Assembly: GCF_001854865.1 (NCBI RefSeq)
Contig: NZ_MDDW01000008.1
Span: 62,183-68,079 of the forward strand
Length of the DNA: 5,897 bases
Direction: 5' to 3'
DNA from: Rhizobium sp. LCM 4573
GTDB taxonomy: Bacteria > Pseudomonadota > Alphaproteobacteria > Rhizobiales > Rhizobiaceae
Positions within the stretch are counted from its first letter, which is position 1, and the number at the start of each line of letters is the position of its first letter. The translations under genes were made by a program, and so were the position numbers. The notes under the pieces were generated by a model. It searched no databases and was not told where the DNA came from. It saw only the letters and a list, made by a program, of their open reading frames with translations. Below, one piece after another: positions 1-5,897 of this stretch.

Positions 1-2
1 CC

Positions 3-1145
<1,143 letters not shown>

Positions 1146-1162
1146 GGTCGCTTCGAAATACC

Positions 1163-1174
1163 ATCATTAATGAT
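1163..1174. repeat. 12-bp perfect AT-rich palindrome
   Basis: ATCATTAATGAT reads identically on both strands. It overlaps the left arm of the neighbouring hairpin by four bases, so the two structures cannot both form fully in one RNA. It could be a protein-binding site or chance. Nothing else in the sequence tells these apart. Confidence 0.35.
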
Positions 1175-1199
1175 CCACCCTGGCAGCCGGGGTGGATCA
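1171..1199. terminator. Perfect 10-bp inverted repeat between convergent genes, possible shared terminator
   Basis: TGATCCACCC (1171-1180) and GGGTGGATCA (1190-1199) are exact reverse complements around a 9-base loop. The hairpin lies 25 bases after the katG stop and 17 bases from the stop of the facing small gene, where a bidirectional terminator would be expected. Neither side carries a proper T-run: rightward it is followed by CGGTTCG, leftward by TTAATGATGG. It may therefore act as a weak or Rho-assisted terminator or a 3'-end stabilising stem rather than a classic intrinsic terminator. Confidence 0.5.
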
Positions 1200-1216
1200 C
1201 GGTTCGTAGACACGTA

Positions 1217-1411
1217 TCAAGAACGATCACGGACGATTTTGGGGCTGCCCTCAGCCAGGCCGTCCTTCTTCTGGCCATCACGGTGGTTCGTCGGTGCCTT
1301 GCCGGCATTCTCCCGCGCATGTGCGTCGGGACCGGCAACGATAGTGCCCGGTTTGGTACTATCTCGGCCTTGGCCTCCTTTGCGATCGGGACGTCGAGCC
1401 TCCTGAGCCAT
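1217..1411 (-). CDS. Small hydrophilic protein, probable general-stress gene (64 aa, family not recognised)
   Basis: I do not recognise the family. The start is ATG at 1411-1409, chosen because AAGGAGG (1427-1421) sits 9 bases upstream; a TTG three codons earlier (1420) abuts the ribosome-binding site and is too close to be used. The stop is TGA at 1219-1217. The product begins MAQEARRPDRKGGQGRDSTK and has no Cys, Phe, Tyr or Trp. Gly makes up 9 of 64 residues, and there are 14 Lys/Arg against 9 Asp/Glu, so it should be basic, soluble and largely unstructured. No signal peptide or membrane segment is present. The composition resembles hydrophilin-like or KGG-type stress proteins, but it lacks the repeated motif that would place it in the KGG family. 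A GGAAC-N17-CGTT promoter just upstream points to induction by the EcfG/RpoE2 general stress response. It faces katG tail to tail. That the gene is real is supported mainly by promoter, ribosome-binding site and start lining up; the function is unknown. Confidence 0.8.
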   Translation of the reverse strand: MAQEARRPDRKGGQGRDSTKPGTIVAGPDAHARENAGKAPTNHRDGQKKDGLAEGSPKIVRDRS

Positions 1412-1420
1412 GATGTGCAA

Positions 1421-1427
1421 CCTCCTT
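1421..1427 (-). promoter_or_regulatory. Strong Shine-Dalgarno sequence for the 64-aa gene
   Basis: On the minus strand AAGGAGG matches the anti-SD consensus fully and ends 9 bases before the ATG at 1411. It decides the start codon of the small gene against the TTG at 1420. Confidence 0.85.
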
Positions 1428-1443
1428 TTTGAGCTAAAACCTT

Positions 1444-1469
1444 AACGGCGGATGCCTTTCCCTTGTTCC
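1444..1469 (-). promoter_or_regulatory. EcfG/RpoE2-type general stress promoter
   Basis: The minus strand reads GGAAC (1469-1465), 17 bases, then CGTT (1447-1444). This equals the published alphaproteobacterial EcfG/RpoE2 consensus, written either as GGAAC-N16/17-CGTT or as GGAAC-N18/19-TT. A start of transcription about 7 bases on would fall near 1437, giving a leader of about 25 bases that just contains the Shine-Dalgarno sequence of the 64-aa gene. The match in sequence, spacing and distance makes chance unlikely; actual use by EcfG is inference. Confidence 0.8.
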
Positions 1470-1493
1470 CCTGGCCGGTGAACAACGCGTCCA

Positions 1494-1522
1494 ATTTTAA
1501 AGTGAAAACTCGTCCGATTCAA
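1494..1522 (-). promoter_or_regulatory. Possible sigma-70 promoter upstream of the stress promoter
   Basis: The minus strand has TTGAAT (1522-1517), 17 bases, then TAAAAT (1499-1494): 4 of 6 and 5 of 6 matches to the -35 and -10 consensus with ideal spacing, in the most AT-rich part of the gap. It would start near 1487 and give basal transcription of the 64-aa gene. Such matches are common in AT-rich gaps, so confidence is low. Confidence 0.35.
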
Positions 1523-1709
1523 TTTGAGACGTTGGGCGAACGGGCTGCCATGCGATAGTCTGCCCCAACCAGCTTAAGTCTTGACGGCCTGAAATCGCCG
1601 CAATCCGGTTCTCCCACAGCCTGTCACTCCGGTATGTGACGCGCTCGTGCCCCCAGGATTGTGTCTCCACGGGCCATCATCAGTGGCGGCGGCATCTCGA
1701 GGCAACAGA
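1523..1709. other. Intergenic region with no supported gene
   Basis: This stretch lies between the promoters of the 64-aa gene and the end of the sugar-transport operon. I see no open frame with a ribosome-binding site and no repeat. There is no hairpin followed by a T-run to end the operon. The only stem found is a 5-bp GTCAC/GTGAC pair at 1623-1640, too weak to call. A minus-strand frame here is broken by TGA near 1525 and by another TGA near 1625. Confidence 0.6.
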
Positions 1710-2792
1710 TCACCTCATGCGCATGCCATTGTCATCGAATACAAAGCTCCGAGCGGCGGGGAAAACCAGCGTTATCCGATCGCCGCCAGCCGGTTGCTTA
1801 TCGCCCCGGCTTTCGATAGTGACGCTTTGTCCTTCCGCCAAGCGGCAATAGACGTAACAGGTGCCGCCGAGATATTCGGTGAACTCCACGATTGCCGGCA
1901 GACCGTCCTCGCCGCTCACCGCGATCTCGATATGTTCAGGCCGGATGCCGAACTTCAGAGGCGCTCCTTCGGAGCGATCGTTCTGAAGCATCGGGGCCGG
2001 CAATAGCACCTCGCCTATCCGGATGCGGCCCTTGCTCCACACCCCATCCAGCAGGTTCATGCGCGGAGAACCGATGAAACCGGCGACAAAGGTGTTGGCC
2101 GGATCCTCGTATACCTGCCGCGGCGTGCCGACCTGCTCGATGCGGCCGTCACGCAAGATGACGATGCGATCGGCGAGCGTCATGGCTTCCGTCTGGTCAT
2201 GGGTGACGTAAATCATCGTGTTGCCGAGGTCACGATGCAGACGGGCGATCTCGATGCGCATCGAGACGCGCAGTTCCGCGTCGAGATTGGACAGCGGCTC
2301 GTCGAAGAGAAAGACATCCGGTTTGCGCACGATGGCCCGGCCTATCGCCACGCGCTGCCGCTGGCCACCGGAAAGCTGTCCCGGCCGCCGGTCCAGCAGA
2401 TGCTCGATCTTCAGGATCGAGGCCGCCTGGGCGACGCGGCGGTCGATTTCCGTCGCAGCGGTTCGCGACATTTTCAGGCCGAACGCCAGATTGTCACGAA
2501 CGGTCATATGCGGATAGAGCGCATAGGACTGGAATACCATGGCGATGCCCCGATCCGAAGGATCAAGGTCGGTGACGTCGCGCCCCTTGATGGCGACCTC
2601 GCCATCGGTGACTTCCTCCAACCCTGCGATCATGCGCAGCAGCGTCGACTTCCCGCATCCGGACGGCCCGACGAAGACGACGAACTCGCCTTCGCCAATC
2701 GTCAGATCGACCCCGTGGATGACCGCAAGGCTGCCGTAGCTCTTGCGTACATCGCTCAAGGTCAGACTTGTGGGGCGTGCTAGGCTCGTCAT
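1710..2792 (-). CDS. Sugar ABC transporter ATP-binding protein (MalK/UgpC type, CUT1)
   Basis: A 360-residue ATPase that powers uptake by the two permeases encoded upstream, working as a dimer on the cytoplasmic face of the inner membrane. Seen in order: Walker [10 protein letters not shown] (42-50), Q-loop VFQSYALYP with Gln88, signature LSGGQ (140-144), Walker B VFLFDEP (160-166), D-loop SNLD (168-171) and switch His198 in [11 protein letters not shown]-terminal TOBE-type region follows from about 240 with GSPRMN and IRPEHI (283-288), as in MalK and UgpC. The length is normal for the family and all ATPase motifs are intact. The start ATG at 2792 has AGGA 7 bases upstream and lies 9 bases after the stop of the GH127 gene, so it is cotranscribed as the last gene of the operon. 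Substrate identity cannot be read from the ATPase, since these subunits are often shared among CUT1 systems; an arabinoside is inferred from the neighbouring hydrolase. Confidence 0.96.
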   Translation of the reverse strand: MTSLARPTSLTLSDVRKSYGSLAVIHGVDLTIGEGEFVVFVGPSGCGKSTLLRMIAGLEEVTDGEVAIKGRDVTDLDPSDRGIAMVFQSYALYPHMTVRDNLAFGLKMSRTAATEIDRRVAQAASILKIEHLLDRRPGQLSGGQRQRVAIGRAIVRKPDVFLFDEPLSNLDAELRVSMRIEIARLHRDLGNTMIYVTHDQTEAMTLADRIVILRDGRIEQVGTPRQVYEDPANTFVAGFIGSPRMNLLDGVWSKGRIRIGEVLLPAPMLQNDRSEGAPLKFGIRPEHIEIAVSGEDGLPAIVEFTEYLGGTCYVYCRLAEGQSVTIESRGDKQPAGGDRITLVFPAARSFVFDDNGMRMR

Positions 2793-2801
2793 TGCCCGGT
2801 C

Positions 2802-4742
2802 CTATTTCTCGGCCTGCAGCCAAACAAGCATGCTGCCCGGCTCGCGATTGTCCCAGAGATGGTAGGGCACAAGGCGTATCGAGGCAGGTTTGCGGTTTGC
2901 CGGAGCCATGCGGTAGAGCGCGTCGCCCCATGTGGACGTGTCTTCCCGTTCAGCCGCCAGATCGATCGCGATCGCCCCGTTCAGGGTAGGCATCACCTCC
3001 GTTTGCGCCTGCTGCAGGCTTTTGGGAACGACGATGGCATTCAGATCGCTGCCGTTGTCGACTTCCTCCGCGCAATAGACGAGCGGCCCGCGCATCAGCG
3101 CGACACGGCCGGCGTCCTGCCGGACCTTCGGATTGGCATATTGCGGCCGCAGCGAGAGGGGCAGGTACAAGGCCACCCTGTCGCCATCCACCCATTCGCG
3201 CTCGATGCGGGCGTAGCCCTCGACTGTAACCTTCGACAGGTCCAGCATTTCCCCGTTGACGCTGAGCGTCGCATCGTCCGCCCATTCCGGAATGCGCAGT
3301 GAAAGCGTAAACCGTACCGGCGCTGCGAGTTCGGCATTGATAGCGATGCTCCCCTCCCAGGGGTAATTGGTGCTCTGCTTCAGCGACACCTCCGCGCCGT
3401 TGGCAAGCTCGCACCGCAATGTGCTTTCGCCATAGAGATGCACGGCGATTTCGTCATCGGCCACCGCATACATATAAGAGCCGATCGACGTAACGAGCCG
3501 CGCGATGTTCGGCGGGCAACAAGGGCAATGGTGCCATTTCCAGCGATGATGCTTGCCGGTCGATTCCAGGGGATTGTCATAGAAGAAGGACTTGCCGTCG
3601 ATGGACAGACCTGGCAGGGCGCCGTTGTAGAGCGCCTGCTCCATGACGTCGGCATAGCGCCGGTCCGGCCCACGGCCGAGCATCCGGTTCGCCCAGAAGA
3701 CGAGCCCGACCGAAGCGCAGGTCTCCGCATAGGCCGTGTCGTTCGGCAAATCGTAATAGTCGGTGAAGCCCTCGTTGGAGGCTGCCGGGCCGATCCCGCC
3801 AGTGATGTACATCTGCTTGGTGACGACATCGTCCCAAAGCACGTCCAGCGCATCCGTCAGGCTGTCGTCCTTGTATTCGGTCGCGATATCCGCCATGCCT
3901 GAATAGAGGTACATTGCCCGCACAGCATGGCCCACGACCTTCGTCTGCTCGCGAACCGGAAGGTGCGCCTGGCCGTATTCGTAGGTTTTCTGGATGTAGT
4001 CCTTCGGATCGCGGCCGTCGCGTCGAGCCTCATCCGCGAAGAAGTGCGGCTCCCTTCCCCGTTCGTCGACGAAGAACTTCGACAGATCGAGATATTTCTT
4101 CTCGCCGGTCACGCGTGCAAGCTTGACCAACGCCAGCTCGATTTCCTCATGGCCGTCGTAGCCGGGGATCTGCTCCGGGCCATGGCCGAAGACCTCGATC
4201 ATGTAATCGGCATAGCGGCACATGATATCGAGCAGCTTGCGCTTGCCCGTCGCCTGAAAATAGGCGACCGCCGCCTCGATCAGATGTCCGGCGCAGTAGA
4301 GTTCGTGATGGTCGCGCAGGTTCGTCCAGCGCCGGTCCGGCTGCACACGCTGGAACCAGGCATTCAAATAGCCATCCTTGTCCTGCAGCTTTTCATAAAG
4401 ATCGATGATCGCGTCCGCGCGTGCTTCGAGCGCCGCGTTCGGTTTGCGGTAGAGGGAATAGGCGATCGTCTCGATCGATTTGCCGAGATCCGAATCCCAG
4501 AACATCTGTGTCGTGCCGCCCCAGTCCAGGATCGGGATGACGATGCCGGGGCTCGGCTGATCGACATCGATGGCACGGACCATGCCGGCTTCCACGCAGC
4601 GGTCCAGCAGCGCCTCGGCGGTGGAATCGCAGACGGCATCCTGCCAGGCGCCCCAAAATCCTCCGACCTGAACATTCGGCACGGCGACGGGACGAAACTG
4701 GCGGTCTTTGTGGTTCTTGCTCATAGGCTCACTTTCTTTCAT
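2802..4742 (-). CDS. Glycoside hydrolase family 127 protein, putative beta-L-arabinofuranosidase (DUF1680-type)
   Basis: A 646-residue enzyme expected to remove beta-linked L-arabinofuranose from small glycosides, with retention, using a zinc-bound cysteine as nucleophile. Seen: Glu324 in ASNEGF (acid/base in the family), Glu340 and Cys342 in TAYAETCAS, and Cys406, Cys408 and Cys409 in HHCPCCPPNIARL. These match Glu322, Glu338, Cys340, Cys417 and Cys418 of Bifidobacterium longum HypBA1 (658 aa), where Glu338 and the three cysteines hold zinc and Cys417 is the nucleophile. The N-terminal two thirds is the alpha/alpha-barrel part, the rest beta-rich. No signal peptide, so cytoplasmic. The start ATG at 4742 overlaps the stop of the preceding permease (ATGA), suggesting translational coupling. 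A second ATG at codon 7 (4724), after GAAAGTGAG, is also possible. The family contains other specificities, for example BT1003 acting in rhamnogalacturonan II breakdown, so the fold and chemistry are firm but the exact substrate is inferred. Confidence 0.92.
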   Translation of the reverse strand: MKESEPMSKNHKDRQFRPVAVPNVQVGGFWGAWQDAVCDSTAEALLDRCVEAGMVRAIDVDQPSPGIVIPILDWGGTTQMFWDSDLGKSIETIAYSLYRKPNAALEARADAIIDLYEKLQDKDGYLNAWFQRVQPDRRWTNLRDHHELYCAGHLIEAAVAYFQATGKRKLLDIMCRYADYMIEVFGHGPEQIPGYDGHEEIELALVKLARVTGEKKYLDLSKFFVDERGREPHFFADEARRDGRDPKDYIQKTYEYGQAHLPVREQTKVVGHAVRAMYLYSGMADIATEYKDDSLTDALDVLWDDVVTKQMYITGGIGPAASNEGFTDYYDLPNDTAYAETCASVGLVFWANRMLGRGPDRRYADVMEQALYNGALPGLSIDGKSFFYDNPLESTGKHHRWKWHHCPCCPPNIARLVTSIGSYMYAVADDEIAVHLYGESTLRCELANGAEVSLKQSTNYPWEGSIAINAELAAPVRFTLSLRIPEWADDATLSVNGEMLDLSKVTVEGYARIEREWVDGDRVALYLPLSLRPQYANPKVRQDAGRVALMRGPLVYCAEEVDNGSDLNAIVVPKSLQQAQTEVMPTLNGAIAIDLAAEREDTSTWGDALYRMAPANRKPASIRLVPYHLWDNREPGSMLVWLQAEK

Positions 4743-5602
4743 TTCACCGCGCCGGCCATCAGACCGCGCATGTAGTAACGTTGCAGGAGAAGGAAGACGA
4801 AGAGGCAGGGAACGACCATCACCGTAACGCCGGCCTGCACGGCGCCCCAGTTGATGGCACCGAGTCGCCCGGCGCGCACCGCGGTCATCAGAACCGGAAG
4901 CGTATAGTTCTCGTTGCTGGACAACAGCACGAGCGCGGCCAGGAACTCGTTCCAGGCATTGAGGAAGGCGAAGATCGACACCGTCGCGACGCCTGGCATG
5001 ACAAGCGGCATCAGCACGCGGACAAGCAGCTTCAGGTCACGCGCACCGTCGATCCGGGCGGCTTCCTCGATCTCCTTGGGCACCGCATCGAAAGCGTTGC
5101 GCATCATGAAGACCGAGAACGGCAATTGCAGCGTCACATAGATCAACATGAGCCCAAACAGGGAATTGTTGAGCCCGAGCTTCGCGAGAATGATGAAGAG
5201 CGGTGTCAGGATCGACTGGAACGGGATCATCAGCGTGGCGATAATCAGCACGAAGAGCACGTTCTTCAGCGGGAAGCGGTAGCGCGAGAAGCCATAGCCC
5301 GCGAGCACGCTGACCACTACAGTCAGAACGACAGTGCCCAGCGATACGATGAGCGAATTGACGGTATGCTGCCAGACGCCGGAACCGAACCCGTCGAGTG
5401 CCCGGTAAGCATCGATGCTGATGCCTGCGGTCGGCCATGGCGGCAGCGGCGGCTGCCCGTTTTCGCTGTTGGACCGGAAAGAGGCGAGGAAGCCGACAAG
5501 GAACGGCGCAAGAAAGAAGAAAGCGGTTCCGATACCGACACCGTGATAGGCGATGCGGTTCCAGAACGCCTTGCGGGCGCGGATCTCCCGACGGCTCGTC
5601 AT
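4739..5602 (-). CDS. Sugar ABC transporter permease (MalG/UgpE type, CUT1)
   Basis: A 287-residue inner-membrane permease that forms the channel together with the MalF-type partner encoded just upstream. Hydrophobic segments are seen at about residues 21-42, 83-105, 115-138, 148-168, 200-225 and 258-275, the six expected. The cytoplasmic EAA loop, the contact for the ATPase, reads EEAARIDGARDL (179-190) and ends in LMPLVMPG. The C-terminal RYYMRGLMAGAVK is typical of MalG-like proteins. I chose ATG at 5602 because it overlaps the stop of the upstream permease as ATGA and has GGGAG about 10 bases before it. A GTG ten codons earlier (5632) would extend the product to 297 residues but runs inside the upstream gene. 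The end overlaps the GH127 start by four bases. Membership of CUT1 (oligosaccharide uptake) is well supported; the substrate is inferred from the operon. Confidence 0.95.
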   Translation of the reverse strand: MTSRREIRARKAFWNRIAYHGVGIGTAFFFLAPFLVGFLASFRSNSENGQPPLPPWPTAGISIDAYRALDGFGSGVWQHTVNSLIVSLGTVVLTVVVSVLAGYGFSRYRFPLKNVLFVLIIATLMIPFQSILTPLFIILAKLGLNNSLFGLMLIYVTLQLPFSVFMMRNAFDAVPKEIEEAARIDGARDLKLLVRVLMPLVMPGVATVSIFAFLNAWNEFLAALVLLSSNENYTLPVLMTAVRAGRLGAINWGAVQAGVTVMVVPCLFVFLLLQRYYMRGLMAGAVK

Positions 5603-5897
5603 GGGCGGTCTTCTCCCACCTTGAGCAGCCACAGCTGCACGACGCTGATGGCGACAAGGATGGCCAGAAGCGCGATGGAGAGCGCGGCGCCATAGCCGAG
5701 ATTGAAGGACACGAAAGACTGGTTGAAAATATAATAGACCACCGAAATCATCCGGTTCTGCGGCCCGCCCGACGTCATGATGTAGAACTGGTCGAAGGCG
5801 AGGATGGAGCCGGTGATCGACAGGATCAGGGCAAGCGCCAGCGTGCGGCGCATCAGCGGCAGCGTCAGGTACCGGAAGCGCTGCCAGCGACGGGCGC
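5599..5897 (-). CDS. Sugar ABC transporter permease (MalF/UgpA type), C-terminal 98 residues (5' end outside window)
   Basis: Only the last third of an inner-membrane permease, usually about 290-310 residues, is present. The visible part starts inside the EAA loop: ARRWQRFRYLTLPLMR is the second half of the motif that contacts the ATPase. A hydrophobic segment (LALALILSITGSILAF) follows, then FDQFYIMTSGGPQN and YYIFNQSFVSFNLGYGAA. The last transmembrane helix is LSIALLAILVAISVVQLWLL, and the protein ends KVGEDRP. The phrases TSGGP and GYGAA are hallmarks of UgpA/MalF-like permeases. The ATG at 5853 is internal, because the frame continues upstream with clear family sequence to the window edge. 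The stop TGA overlaps the ATG of the second permease (ATGA), so the two are translationally coupled. The substrate-binding protein expected for this importer is probably upstream, beyond the right edge. Confidence 0.94.
   Translation of the reverse strand, partial: ARRWQRFRYLTLPLMRRTLALALILSITGSILAFDQFYIMTSGGPQNRMISVVYYIFNQSFVSFNLGYGAALSIALLAILVAISVVQLWLLKVGEDRP

Noticed and set aside
1623..1640. GTCAC / GTGAC inverted repeat as possible terminator of the sugar operon
   Set aside because: It has only 5 base pairs, an 8-base loop and no T-run on the leftward side; too weak to call.
1523..1680. Possible small or broken gene on the minus strand in the intergenic region
   Set aside because: The frame reads through in pieces but is cut by two TGA codons, has no ribosome-binding site before any ATG, and shows no family sequence I recognise.
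2199..2783. 194-codon open frame on the plus strand
   Set aside because: It is antisense to the ABC ATPase with its complete set of nucleotide-binding motifs; a shadow frame.
3927..4775. 282-codon open frame on the plus strand
   Set aside because: It is antisense to the GH127 gene, whose catalytic motifs prove the minus-strand frame; no family signature is seen in the plus-strand product.
5603..5632. GTG at 5632 as an earlier start for the second permease
   Set aside because: The ATG at 5602 has the ATGA overlap with the upstream stop and a GGGAG sequence before it; the extra ten residues are encoded within the upstream gene and look unlike a permease N-terminus.
4781..5695. 304-codon open frame on the plus strand
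   Set aside because: It is antisense to two clear permease genes and has the His/Arg/Asp/Glu-rich low-complexity look of a reverse-strand shadow in GC-rich DNA.

Overview
The window looks like a piece of an alphaproteobacterial chromosome or large replicon, most likely from the Rhizobiales (Rhizobium, Agrobacterium or Sinorhizobium type). This rests on GC-rich coding sequence, a GGAAC-N17-CGTT promoter of the kind used by the alphaproteobacterial general-stress sigma factor EcfG/RpoE2, and a CUT1 sugar ABC transporter operon carrying its own glycosidase, a layout common in plant-associated rhizobia. The genus is inferred; no marker gene in the window fixes it.

Left part (1-1145, + strand): the C-terminal half of a catalase-peroxidase, katG, cut by the window edge. 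It is followed by a 71-base convergent intergenic gap containing a perfect 10-bp inverted repeat and an overlapping 12-bp palindrome. Facing katG on the minus strand (1217-1411) is a 64-residue, highly hydrophilic protein without aromatic residues. It has a near-perfect Shine-Dalgarno sequence and an EcfG-type promoter at the expected distance, with a possible sigma-70 promoter further upstream. This end of the window therefore holds two probable oxidative or general stress genes in tail-to-tail orientation.

Middle (about 1470-1709): non-coding sequence separating the small gene from the 3' end of the sugar operon. No convincing gene or intrinsic terminator is seen there.

Right part (1710-5897, all minus strand, transcribed right to left): one tightly packed operon. 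In transcription order it holds a MalF/UgpA-type permease (N-terminus beyond the window), a MalG/UgpE-type permease, a glycoside hydrolase family 127 enzyme (beta-L-arabinofuranosidase type, with the Cys/Glu zinc and catalytic residues present) and a MalK/UgpC-type ATPase. The first three genes are joined by 4-base ATGA stop/start overlaps and the ATPase follows after 9 bases. The hydrolase has no signal peptide. The simplest reading is that a small arabinofuranosyl-containing glycoside is imported intact and cleaved in the cytoplasm. The substrate-binding protein, and probably a regulator, should lie beyond the right edge.

The most unusual items are the stress-promoter-driven small hydrophilic protein and the importer plus intracellular GH127 pairing. 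No mobile elements, CRISPR arrays, tRNA or rRNA genes were seen.
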